DNA from: Streptomyces sp. NBC_01716
GTDB taxonomy: Bacteria > Actinomycetota > Actinomycetes > Streptomycetales > Streptomycetaceae
DNA: 64,000 bases
Assembly (NCBI RefSeq): GCF_036248275.1
Contig: NZ_CP109181.1
Coordinates: 5,580,001 to 5,644,000 of the forward strand
Direction: 5' to 3'
Both the position numbers and the translations under genes were made by a program. Below, piece after piece: positions 40,740-50,022 of this stretch (positions within the stretch are counted from its first letter, which is position 1; each line of letters starts with the position of its first letter). The notes under the pieces are model-generated. The model did not search any database. It had not been told where the DNA came from and saw only the letters and a list, made by a program, of their open reading frames with translations.

Positions 40740-41837
40740 ATGGACGACCGCTGGAGCGGCGGATACAGCCCTTCCGACCACCGCCCGCCCGGCTACGGGC
40801 CGCCCGGCCACGGCACGCCCGACCACGGCCCGGCCGGTTTCGGTCCGCCCGAGCCCTTCGTGCCGCCGGAGCCGCCCGGTCGCGCGGACCGCCGGTATCG
40901 AGGCCCGTACGTCGCCTCCGGCATCCTGCTGATCGTCTTCGCCTGCGTCCTCGCCGCCTGGATCACCGACATGGCGATCACCGTGAACGCCGACGCGGAC
41001 GGGCTCCTCGAAAGCCTCGTCATGAACGACCCGGCCCGGCCGCTGCTCGTGTTCACCGCCCACGAATGGGCCTTCGCCGTCGCCCTGCTCGTCGTCGGTA
41101 TCGCAGCCCTCGCCCTGCGCCGCCTCGCACGCGGCGCCGCGCTGCTCCTCGCGTTCCTGCTCCTCGGCGTCGGGGCCCGCCAGCTCATCGGCCTGACCAG
41201 GACCCGGTACCGCGACGGCATGTTCGCGTCCGAGCACGGCACGCTGATCGTGCTCACCTATCTGTTCGCCTTCCTCGCAGCCGTGGCCGTGATCACGCTG
41301 ATGCTGGTCGCCCGCGAGCGCGAGCTGCCCCGTGAGCCGGCGGGTGGCGGCCGGCGCGCAGCGGGTGTCCTGCTGATCCTCATCGGCGCGGTGCAGGGAT
41401 TCTGGTACGCGCGCAATCTGCGGGAGTTCAACGAGGCCGTCGGGCCGGCCGGCGGCCGGGGCGCCTTCGCCGAGTGGTGGCACGAACTGCTCAACATCAA
41501 CGCCCGTGGCGGATACGGGACTTCGGCGGGCTTCACGTACTACGCCAGCGCGCTCATCGCGGCGTTTCTGGTCGTCGGCGTCCTGCTGCTGCTGGGTACC
41601 CCGGCGGCGCGCGGCGCGGCGCTCGCGCTGCTCGGCATCGCCGCGTACATCCAGCTGCGCCACCTCGCGGGCATCCAGTACGACCGGCTCCCCGACTACT
41701 ACCGGGACGCCACCCTCGGCTGGAGCCTGACCAGCTCCTTCGCGGCCGGCGCCGCGATGCTGGTGGCCATCGCCCTGATACGCCACGTCCCGCGGCCGTA
41801 CGTCCCGCCGCGGTATCCGACGGCGCCGCTGCCTTAG
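40740..41837 (+). CDS. Polytopic membrane protein of unknown function
   Basis: A 365-residue protein. A disordered Pro/Gly/His-rich N-terminus (about 45 residues) is followed by seven to eight transmembrane helices, starting with ASGILLIVFACVLAAWI and ending with SFAAGAAMLVAIALI. No transporter or enzyme motif is recognised. ATG 40740 is supported by GGGGGACAGAG; the in-frame ATG at 40692 lacks such a site. It converges on the PemK/MazF-like gene with a 30-bp gap. Confidence 0.75.
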   Translation: MDDRWSGGYSPSDHRPPGYGPPGHGTPDHGPAGFGPPEPFVPPEPPGRADRRYRGPYVASGILLIVFACVLAAWITDMAITVNADADGLLESLVMNDPARPLLVFTAHEWAFAVALLVVGIAALALRRLARGAALLLAFLLLGVGARQLIGLTRTRYRDGMFASEHGTLIVLTYLFAFLAAVAVITLMLVARERELPREPAGGGRRAAGVLLILIGAVQGFWYARNLREFNEAVGPAGGRGAFAEWWHELLNINARGGYGTSAGFTYYASALIAAFLVVGVLLLLGTPAARGAALALLGIAAYIQLRHLAGIQYDRLPDYYRDATLGWSLTSSFAAGAAMLVAIALIRHVPRPYVPPRYPTAPLP

Positions 41838-41867
41838 GCCCTTTCCGGGGCCGCCGTCAGCCGGCCG

Positions 41868-42362
41868 TCAGCGCGCCAGATGCCTGACCTGCCGCCAGAG
41901 GCCCGGATCCGCGGCGCCCACCCGGCGGCGGAACGCACGCGAATCCACCCGCCGCAGCTCGTCCGTCTCCAGATAGCTCCGCCGTCCTCCCGTGTCGCGA
42001 ACCACATCGGGCGGCAGCGGAATCACGCCGGGGCGGCCCTCGTGGAACTTACTGGTGATCTTCGCGACCAGCACCGTACGGCCCTGTACCGAGAGCACCA
42101 GACAGGGCCGGTCCTTCTCCCCGGTCCCGTCCTCGTACGGCACCATCGCCCACCAGATCTCGCCCGGCTTCGGCCCCCGGACCACCGCCCTGTCCCCGGG
42201 CCTCGTTCCCGGCCTCGTCCCGGCGGGCCCACGGTCCGTACGCCCCGGCGGCCGGGAGCGCCCGCGCGGCGGCCTCGGGCTCCGGCCCCGCCCGTCCACG
42301 ACGGTGGCGACCATCGCCAGCACCACCACCACGATCAGAGCCACCCACCAGGACGTGTCCAT
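41868..42362 (-). CDS. PemK/MazF-family protein with N-terminal membrane anchor
   Basis: A 164-residue protein. Residues about 5-23 form a transmembrane helix (WWVALIVVVVLAMVATVVDG), then a basic Arg/Pro/Gly-rich linker, and from residue 65 a MazF fold: PKPGEIWWAMVPYEDGTGEK, DRPCLVLSVQGRTVLVAKIT and LDTDELRRVDSRAF-like (here LETDELRRVD). PemK/MazF toxins are mRNA-cutting RNases normally soluble and paired with an antitoxin; neither a cytosolic form nor an antitoxin gene is visible here. It may be a domesticated or membrane-tethered RNase. Activity is not shown. Confidence 0.75.
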   Translation of the reverse strand: MDTSWWVALIVVVVLAMVATVVDGRGRSPRPPRGRSRPPGRTDRGPAGTRPGTRPGDRAVVRGPKPGEIWWAMVPYEDGTGEKDRPCLVLSVQGRTVLVAKITSKFHEGRPGVIPLPPDVVRDTGGRRSYLETDELRRVDSRAFRRRVGAADPGLWRQVRHLAR

Positions 42363-42573
42363 GCCCCAGACCGTACCGCCGCGCCGCCGCCCCGGCGCCG
42401 TGCGATCCCCGGCCCGTCACCAGGCGGCGGGGTCCGCCCGAACCGGTGACAGGGCAGGTGAGTTCCCCCACAACAGGCCTGTGTGGAGGAGCGACCAGCC
42501 GTTCAGCGCCTTACGCTCGACAGACCGAACGACCCCCGTCGCCCCCCTTCCACGCCACGGAGGTTCACGCTCC

Positions 42574-43326
42574 ATGAAGCTCACCGTCGTCGGCTGCTCG
42601 GGCTCCTTCCCCTCCGTGGGATCGGCCTGCTCCAGCTACCTCGTAGAGGCCGACGGCTTCCGGCTGCTCCTCGACATGGGCAACGGTGCCCTCGGCGAGT
42701 TGCAGCGTCACAGCGGTCTCTACGACCTCGACGCCATCTTCCTCAGCCATCTGCACGCCGACCACTGCATCGACATGTGCGGCTACTTCGTCGTCCGCTA
42801 CTACCGTCACGACGGCGGACGCTGCGACACCATCCCCGTCTACGGCCCCGACGGCACCGAACAGCGCCTGACCACCGCGCACGCGGACACCCCCACGGAA
42901 AAGTCCATGAGCGAGGTCTTCGACTTCCACACGCTCAAGCCGGGCTCCTTCGAGATCGGGCCCTTCACGGTCCGTACGGAGAAGGTCGCCCACCCCGTCG
43001 ACACGTTCGGCATCCGCGTCGAGCACGACGGCAGATCACTCACCTACTCCGGCGACACGGGCGTCAGCGAGGCCCTGGTGGAGCTGGCCCACGACACGGA
43101 TCTGTTCCTCTGCGAAGCCGCGTTCACCTACGGCAAGGAGGACATCCCCGGCCTCCACCTCAACGGCCGCGAGGCCGGCGAACACGCTGCCCGCGCGCGG
43201 GCGCGCAGGCTCGTGCTCACGCACATCCCCCCGTGGACCGACGCCGAGCGGAACCTGAACGACGCGCGCAAGGAGTACGGCGGCCCGGCCGAACTGGCCA
43301 CGCCCGGCGCGGTGTACGAGATCTGA
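42574..43326 (+). CDS. MBL-fold metal-dependent hydrolase (RNase Z-like)
   Basis: A 250-residue protein with the metallo-beta-lactamase motif FLSHLHADHCIDM (HxHxDH), a further metal His in EKVAHPVDTFG, the bridging Asp in LTYSGDTGVSEALVELA and the last His in LVLTHIPPWTD. The order and spacing resemble the ElaC/RNase Z branch, but the exosite arm is not evident, so the substrate is left open. In S. coelicolor a similar gene precedes rph-type RNA genes, which would fit a nucleic-acid role. ATG 42574 is 10 nt after GGAGG. Confidence 0.85.
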   Translation: MKLTVVGCSGSFPSVGSACSSYLVEADGFRLLLDMGNGALGELQRHSGLYDLDAIFLSHLHADHCIDMCGYFVVRYYRHDGGRCDTIPVYGPDGTEQRLTTAHADTPTEKSMSEVFDFHTLKPGSFEIGPFTVRTEKVAHPVDTFGIRVEHDGRSLTYSGDTGVSEALVELAHDTDLFLCEAAFTYGKEDIPGLHLNGREAGEHAARARARRLVLTHIPPWTDAERNLNDARKEYGGPAELATPGAVYEI

Positions 43327-43348
43327 ACGCCGAACCGCCCCTACTGAC

Positions 43349-43406
43349 ACGTGAATACGACGGTGCCCCCGGCCGGGAAAGGCCGGGGGCACCGTCGTAT
43401 TCACGT
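43349..43406. terminator. Very long perfect bidirectional terminator
   Basis: The arms 43349-43374 and 43381-43406 are perfect 26-bp reverse complements with a 6-nt loop (GGGAAA). The element sits between the convergent MBL-fold and nagE2 genes and starts 22 nt after one stop and ends 12 nt before the other. Confidence 0.9.
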
Positions 43407-43417
43407 CGCGCCGGAGG

Positions 43418-44680
<1,263 letters not shown>

Positions 44681-44762
44681 CAACTTCCTCCAGAGGACAA
44701 GGCACCGCCGTGAGCAGGGAAGACGGGGAATGGCGGCGACCCGGGGAACACGGCGCGCGGCC

Positions 44763-44796
44763 ATGTGGTCTACACCTATGAGTGGTGTAGACCAGT
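44763..44796 (-). promoter_or_regulatory. Two DasR-binding (dre) sites upstream of nagE2
   Basis: ATGTGGTCTACACCTA (44763-44778) and AGTGGTGTAGACCAGT (44781-44796) each fit the dre palindrome based on TGGTCTAGACCA, and the two are themselves mirror-image around 44779-44780. They lie 83-116 nt upstream of the nagE2 start codon. DasR represses GlcNAc uptake genes until glucosamine-6-phosphate accumulates (established for S. coelicolor). Confidence 0.85.
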
Positions 44797-44938
44797 TGTA
44801 GCATGGTGAGGGTTGAATAAGGAACCTTCGTAATCTCTCGATCTGGACTCGGCGCTTCCGGGTGTGGGCGGGGCCCGGTGGGGGTGCGGCGGACGCGCGA
44901 AAAGGACCCCCGGACCGGGCGGTCCGAGGGCCCTCACG

Positions 44939-44957
44939 GCGGGCGGAGACCGCCCGC
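44939..44957 (-). terminator. Terminator after nagE1
   Basis: GCGGGCGG-AGA-CCGCCCGC (44939-44957), an 8-bp perfect stem 17 nt after the nagE1 stop (44974). Confidence 0.6.
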
Positions 44958-44973
44958 GCTCAGCTCTCCGCGC

Positions 44974-46254
44974 TCAGCTCCCCGTGTTCTCCTTCTCCGC
45001 TTCCTTCGCCAGCTCCTCCGGCTCCCGCCCCGGAGTCGGGATGTCGAACCTTGTGATCGTGAACCGGAAGACCGCGTAGTAGACGACCGCGAAACAGAGC
45101 CCGATCGGAATGATCAGCCAAGGCTTCGTGTCCAGATGCCAGTTGACGACATAGTCGATCAGTCCCGCCGAGAAGCTGAAGCCCGCGTGCACCCCCAGCG
45201 CCCAGGTGATCGCCAACGACGCACCCGTCAGCAGCGCGTGCAGCCCGTACAGCAGTGGCGCGGCGAACATGAACGAGAACTCCAGCGGCTCCGTGACGCC
45301 GGTCACGAAGGACGTCAGGGCGACCGAGACCATCAGACCCGCCACCTGCTTACGGCGCTCCGGCCGCGCGCAGTGCGTGATCGCGAGCGCGGCGGCCGGC
45401 AGGCCGAACATCATGATCGGGAAGAAGCCCGACATGAACTGCCCCGCCGACGGGTCCTGGGCGAAGAACCGCGTCAGGTCGCCCTGTACGACGGTCCCGT
45501 CCGCCGTCGTGAACTCGCCCGCCTGGAACCAGAAGAAGGTGTTCAGGAACTGGTGCATCCCGATCGGGATCAACAGCCGGTTCGCGACACCGAAGATGCC
45601 CGCGCCCCACGCGCCCAGATCGATCAGCGACTTGGCGAACGACGTCAGCCCGTCACCCACCGGCTGCCACAGCAGCCCGAACGCCACCCCGATGACCACC
45701 CCCAGGAACGCCATCTGGATCGGCACCAGGCGGCGGCCGTTGAAGAATCCGAGCCAGTCCACCAGCCTCGTACGGTGGAAACGCTGCCAGACCACCGCCG
45801 TCAGCAGGCCGATCAGAATGCCGCCGAGCACACCGGGGTTCTGCGGGGCGCCCTCCGGGAGTTCGTCGGTGACCGTGCCGTCGGCGGGGAACGCCATCAG
45901 CACGTTGTGGTAGACGAGGAAGCCCACGACGGCGGCGAGCGCGGTGGATCCGTCCGCCTTCTTGGCGAAGCCGATCGCGACCCCGATACAGAAGAGCAGC
46001 GGCAGACCGAAGCTCCCGTCCAGGATGGCGTTCCCGCCCTGGAGGAAGACCGCGGTCGTCCTGTCCCAGAAAGCGCCGTGCAGATACGCGTCGAAGAGAT
46101 TGCCCAGACTGACCAGCAGCCCCGCCGCCGGGAGTACGGCGACCGGCAGTTGGAGGCTGCGCCCGACTTTCTGAAGCCCCTGGAAGAGGCCGTTCCACCA
46201 TCGTCGCCGGGGTACCGGGGGGAGGGCTGACGCGTCGGCACCCGTCGAACTCAT
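44974..46254 (-). CDS. nagE1: PTS EIIC component, GlcNAc family (second copy)
   Basis: A 426-residue EIIC paralogue of NagE2 with the same landmarks: GRSLQLPVAVLPAAGLLVSL, GMHQFLNTFFWFQAGEF and GVTEPLEFSFMFAAPLLYGL. Gene order next to nagF marks it as NagE1. Its role is less clear than that of NagE2; the difference in the substrate-loop surroundings (FTTADGTVVQGDLTRFFA) may reflect another amino sugar or a backup function. It is divergent from nagF across 203 bp that contain a dre site, so both are DasR-controlled. Confidence 0.92.
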   Translation of the reverse strand: MSSTGADASALPPVPRRRWWNGLFQGLQKVGRSLQLPVAVLPAAGLLVSLGNLFDAYLHGAFWDRTTAVFLQGGNAILDGSFGLPLLFCIGVAIGFAKKADGSTALAAVVGFLVYHNVLMAFPADGTVTDELPEGAPQNPGVLGGILIGLLTAVVWQRFHRTRLVDWLGFFNGRRLVPIQMAFLGVVIGVAFGLLWQPVGDGLTSFAKSLIDLGAWGAGIFGVANRLLIPIGMHQFLNTFFWFQAGEFTTADGTVVQGDLTRFFAQDPSAGQFMSGFFPIMMFGLPAAALAITHCARPERRKQVAGLMVSVALTSFVTGVTEPLEFSFMFAAPLLYGLHALLTGASLAITWALGVHAGFSFSAGLIDYVVNWHLDTKPWLIIPIGLCFAVVYYAVFRFTITRFDIPTPGREPEELAKEAEKENTGS

Positions 46255-46273
46255 CCGCGTCCTCCCGTGGCAC

Positions 46274-46289
46274 AGTGGTGTAGACCAGT
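46274..46289. promoter_or_regulatory. DasR-binding (dre) site between nagE1 and nagF
   Basis: AGTGGTGTAGACCAGT is identical to the second dre upstream of nagE2. It lies 20 nt upstream of the nagE1 start and about 170 nt upstream of nagF, so one site can serve both divergent genes. Confidence 0.85.
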
Positions 46290-46457
46290 TGCGATACGCT
46301 CCCGGGACCGGGCCCCGGCAGGCGTATCACTGGTGACCGTTATCTTTCGTTATGGGTCGATCACCCGCCCGTGAAGATGGGCCAACTGTGCGTTAACGTG
46401 AAAAATCGGATCCACGGTGAACCGGGACACCACCCCTTGGACAGCAGGGAGCAGGAC

Positions 46458-46691
46458 ATGGCCAGCAAGGCTGAGAAGATCGTCGCCGGGCTCGGCGGGA
46501 TCGAGAACATCGAAGAGATCGAAGGCTGCATCACCCGCCTCCGTACCGAGGTCGTGGACCCGGGCAAGGTCGACGAGGTCGCGCTGAAGGCCGCCGGCGC
46601 GCACGGCGTCGTCAAGATGGGCACCGCGATCCAGGTCGTCATCGGCACGGACGCCGACCCGATCGCCGCCGACATCGAAGACATGATGTGA
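46458..46691 (+). CDS. nagF: PTS GlcNAc EIIB component
   Basis: A 77-residue stand-alone EIIB. The phosphorylated cysteine is in IEGCITRLRTEV, followed by DEVALKAAGAHGVVKMGTAI and QVVIGTDADPIAADIE, exactly the EIIB fold. ATG 46458 follows CAGGGAGCAGGAC. It transfers phosphate from EIIA to GlcNAc carried by NagE2 (established in S. coelicolor). Divergent from nagE1 with a shared dre site. Confidence 0.95.
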   Translation: MASKAEKIVAGLGGIENIEEIEGCITRLRTEVVDPGKVDEVALKAAGAHGVVKMGTAIQVVIGTDADPIAADIEDMM

Positions 46692-46784
46692 ACGACTGAG
46701 TAGTTCGAGGGGCCCGATCCGGACAACCACCGCAGGTAGGGCGGGGAACCGGAACGAGCCCCTCACCCATGTCCCAGGTCCGGT

Positions 46785-46797
46785 TAGGCTCACACCC
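46785..46797 (+). promoter_or_regulatory. Leaderless -10 box of rph
   Basis: TAGGCT (46785-46790) is followed after 7 nt by the ATG at 46798. The -35 region is poor. Confidence 0.45.
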
Positions 46798-47535
<738 letters not shown>

Positions 47536-47581
47536 AGAAGCAACCAAGTACGCCGGTGCCGCGTCGTTACAGTCGCGACTC

Positions 47582-47611
47582 AAGGGCGTACGGACCTGCC
47601 CGTACGCCCTT
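47582..47611 (+). terminator. Terminator after rph
   Basis: AAGGGCGTACGG/CCGTACGCCCTT (47582-47593 with 47600-47611), a perfect 12-bp stem with a 6-nt loop, 47 nt after the stop. Confidence 0.7.
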
Positions 47612-47636
47612 CCGTACGAAGAGAGGGAACCGACCC

Positions 47637-48020
47637 ATGGCCTCGCGCCGACGCACCGCGGTGACCATAGCCGCCGTCCTGCTCACGCTCACGGGAGCCG
47701 CCGGCTGTGGCGCACTCGACAAGGCACTCGACTGCGTCCAGACCGCCGACGCCATAGCCACCAGCGTGGACAAGCTCCAGCAGGCGATCTCCACCGCGGC
47801 GGACGACCCGACGCAGGCCCGGGAGGCCCTGGACGACATCGACACCGAGCTCGACAAACTCCAGGACAAGACCGACAACGCGGACCTCAGCAAGGCCGTC
47901 GACGACCTGACCACCGGCGTCGGCACCGTCCGTGAGTCCATCGAGAACGGTGACGCCACCCCCGACCTCACGCCCGTGACGGACGCGGCCACCGAGATCG
48001 GCAAGGTCTGCACCCCGTAA
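47637..48020 (+). CDS. Small secreted lipoprotein
   Basis: A 127-residue protein with a lipoprotein signal (RRRTAVTIAAVLLTLTGAAG then Cys). The mature part is acidic and helical, coiled-coil-like: VDKLQQAISTAADDPTQARE and LDDIDTELDKLQDKTDNADL, with three cysteines including one near the end (GKVCTP). It probably forms a small extracellular helical bundle; no function is known. GAGAGGGAA precedes the ATG. It lies between rph and rdgB on the same strand. Confidence 0.8.
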   Translation: MASRRRTAVTIAAVLLTLTGAAGCGALDKALDCVQTADAIATSVDKLQQAISTAADDPTQAREALDDIDTELDKLQDKTDNADLSKAVDDLTTGVGTVRESIENGDATPDLTPVTDAATEIGKVCTP

Positions 48021-48054
48021 CCGCACCCCGTAACCGAACACCCGGCCACGGGCG

Positions 48055-48060
48055 GATAAT
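48055..48060 (+). promoter_or_regulatory. Leaderless -10 box of rdgB
   Basis: GATAAT lies 6 nt before the ATG at 48067. This is an unusually AT-rich and consensus-like -10 for the genome. Confidence 0.45.
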
Positions 48061-48066
48061 CGGCGC

Positions 48067-48669
48067 ATGACGCGTCTGATCCTCGCCACCCGCAACGCCG
48101 GGAAACTCTCCGAGCTCAAGGCCATCCTCGCCGACGCCGGTCTCACCCACGACCTCGTCGGCGCGGATGCCTACCCCGACATCCCGGACGTCAAGGAGAC
48201 CGGCGTCACCTTCGCCGAGAACGCCCTGCTCAAGGCCCACGCCCTGGCCCGCGCGACCGGCCACCCGGCCGTCGCCGACGACTCCGGCCTCTGCGTCGAC
48301 GTCCTGGGCGGCGCCCCCGGCATCTTCTCGGCCCGCTGGTCCGGCACCCACGGCGACGACCGCGCCAACCTCGACCTGCTGCTGGCCCAGCTCTCCGACA
48401 TCACACCCCCGCACCGCGCGGCCCACTTCGCCTGCGCGGCGGCCCTCGCACTCCCGGACGGCACGGAGCGGGTGGCCGAAGGCCAACTCCACGGCACCCT
48501 GCGCCACATCCCCTCGGGCACGGGAGGCTTCGGCTACGACCCGATCCTCCAGCCGGACGGCGACACCCGCACCTGCGCGGAACTGACCCCGGCGGAGAAG
48601 AACGCGATCAGCCACCGGGGCAAGGCTTTCCGCGCACTGGTACCGGCGGTGCGGGAGCTGCTGGGCTGA
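48067..48669 (+). CDS. rdgB: XTP/dITP diphosphatase (RdgB/HAM1)
   Basis: A 200-residue house-cleaning pyrophosphatase removing deaminated purine nucleotides. The nucleotide/metal motifs are ILATRNAGKLSELKAILADA, ETGVTFAENALLKAHA, VADDSGLCVDVLGGAPGIFS and TGGFGYDPI, then SHRGKAFRAL at the C-terminus. Family length is normal. Followed by a terminator and tRNA-Leu on the other strand. Confidence 0.96.
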   Translation: MTRLILATRNAGKLSELKAILADAGLTHDLVGADAYPDIPDVKETGVTFAENALLKAHALARATGHPAVADDSGLCVDVLGGAPGIFSARWSGTHGDDRANLDLLLAQLSDITPPHRAAHFACAAALALPDGTERVAEGQLHGTLRHIPSGTGGFGYDPILQPDGDTRTCAELTPAEKNAISHRGKAFRALVPAVRELLG

Positions 48670-48680
48670 GCGACCGCGCC

Positions 48681-48708
48681 GAAGGGCCGCCCCAGGGGGC
48701 GGCCCTTC
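48681..48708. terminator. Terminator between rdgB and tRNA-Leu
   Basis: GAAGGGCCGCC/GGCGGCCCTTC (48681-48691 with 48698-48708), 11-bp perfect stem, 6-nt loop, 11 nt after the rdgB stop and 8 bp from the tRNA 3' end; usable in both directions. Confidence 0.8.
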
Positions 48709-48716
48709 GTATGCGG

Positions 48717-48801
48717 TGCGGCCGGTGGGATTCGAACCCACACGGGATTTAACCCACTGGGACCTAAACCCAGCTCGTCTCGCCAGTTCCGACACGGCCG
48801 C
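48717..48801 (-). tRNA. tRNA-Leu (anticodon UAG)
   Basis: An 85-nt tRNA with acceptor stem GCGGCCG/CGGCCGC, anticodon stem CTGGG/CCCAG around the loop TTTAGGT (anticodon TAG, reading CUA/CUG-type Leu codons), a long type II variable arm and the T-arm GTGGGTTCGAATCCCAC. The discriminator base is A. CCA is not encoded (CCG follows), as is common in Streptomyces. Confidence 0.93.
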
Positions 48802-48861
48802 GCGGCCGCCCATCATGCTACCGGAGGCGTGCGACAGCGGCCGCGTGCTTCAGGGGGCTCT

Positions 48862-49881
48862 TCAGAGGGCCGCCGGGCGGGTTTTCCTGGCTCGATTACG
48901 GCACCAGGTGTCCGTGAGGGCGTGGCAATTCGGGCAGAGATAGCGCAAGTTCTCGCGGCGGTTGTCCAGCCGGTCGCCGCTGATGTGGTCGATCGGAAGG
49001 GTGATTGGTTCACCGAGCCACTCACCGGTGTTGCCGCACCTGGCGCACTCGTAGGGGACGCCGATTTCCTGGAGCGCTCGGTGAAGGCGTGCGCGATTCA
49101 CGCGAGGCGAGCCCTGCGGGAACACGACAAGAACGGCCGGCGTGAGGGGCCTTGGCGCGGGCACCCGTACGGTCCCCCAGGCGCGTCGCCGGAAATGGCC
49201 GGCGTCGAGGCCGAGTTGAGCGGCGGCGCGTCGTACGCGCCGATGGTTGGTGTCGTTGACGGCGAGGCCGAGTGCGCGCATGACGTCCGCGTAACTCGCC
49301 GACGACGACACTGCCGTACGCAATGCCTTCTCGTCGATGGCCAGCCGCTTGTTCCGGAAGTGGCTGGTGTCGATGGCGTGCTCGTGCAGCATCCTTCCCA
49401 GGGCGGCACGTGAGCGGCTGTCGTCAGGGACCCCGAGGAGACGTGCGGTGCCCCGGATGCTCTTCGCCGCGGATGCCGCGGCCGTGAGTTCTTCCGCCGT
49501 GAAGGGTAAATCGATCTGTTCGCGGTTCATTCCGGGAAAGTGTCCGATATCGATACCGGCCGCTGCTATTCGGCGGGCAATGTGCGAGAGGGTGCCGGTG
49601 GCGGGCGCGGCGCCGAGTTTGGTGGCCACCTCGCGGAGCGTCGTCGATGTGGCCGCCGCGGCCGCGATGGCTTCGTCCGGATACTTTCGCCACGGGCTGC
49701 GCTGCTTGAAATGGCTGGTGTCGAGACCCAACTCGTCGACCTTCGCCTGTAGAACCCGGCGTTGACCCCCACTTCCGGTGAGGCCCAGCCGACGCGTCAG
49801 GTCGGACCAGTTCACCGACTGGGCGACCGCCGAGGCCAACCTGTCAACGTCGTATGTCTCAGCCATGGGGACCCTTTCCAT
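48862..49881 (-). CDS. HNH endonuclease with four internal helical repeats
   Basis: A 339-residue protein. Residues about 277-320 are an HNH domain with two zinc-type cysteine pairs: YECARCGNTGEW, then LPIDHISGDRLDNRRENLRY and LCPNCHAL. Upstream are four repeats of about 45 residues (about 15-58, 70-114, 129-174, 182-230). Each begins with a short alpha-helix, has a central LG motif and ends with a DTSHF-like signature: GLDTSHF, GIDIGHF, AIDTSHF, GLDAGHF. The repeats look like tandem winged-helix or HTH modules that could read DNA. Probably a stand-alone DNA nuclease; a role in defence or mobility is possible but not shown. It lies 60 bp from tRNA-Leu. Confidence 0.75.
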   Translation of the reverse strand: MERVPMAETYDVDRLASAVAQSVNWSDLTRRLGLTGSGGQRRVLQAKVDELGLDTSHFKQRSPWRKYPDEAIAAAAATSTTLREVATKLGAAPATGTLSHIARRIAAAGIDIGHFPGMNREQIDLPFTAEELTAAASAAKSIRGTARLLGVPDDSRSRAALGRMLHEHAIDTSHFRNKRLAIDEKALRTAVSSSASYADVMRALGLAVNDTNHRRVRRAAAQLGLDAGHFRRRAWGTVRVPAPRPLTPAVLVVFPQGSPRVNRARLHRALQEIGVPYECARCGNTGEWLGEPITLPIDHISGDRLDNRRENLRYLCPNCHALTDTWCRNRARKTRPAAL

Positions 49882-50022
49882 CCGGCCGCGCGTTCGCGCT
49901 CCCGTACGGAGTAACGAACCGTTAATCGGATGGTCACGACCGGAATGTGGATAACTCGGGTCGTGCCTCGCGGCGACGGAGGAGGATCAAGTCATGCCCA
50001 CTCCTCAGAACGACACCACGCC

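Noticed and set aside
46784..46796. Iron-box-like GTTAGGCTCACAC upstream of rph
   Set aside because: It matches only part of the DmdR palindrome and is better explained as a leaderless -10 box.
48717..48801. tRNA-Leu as attachment site of an integrated element
   Set aside because: No integrase gene, no direct repeat of the tRNA 3' end and no foreign-looking block were found next to it; the HNH gene alone is not enough.
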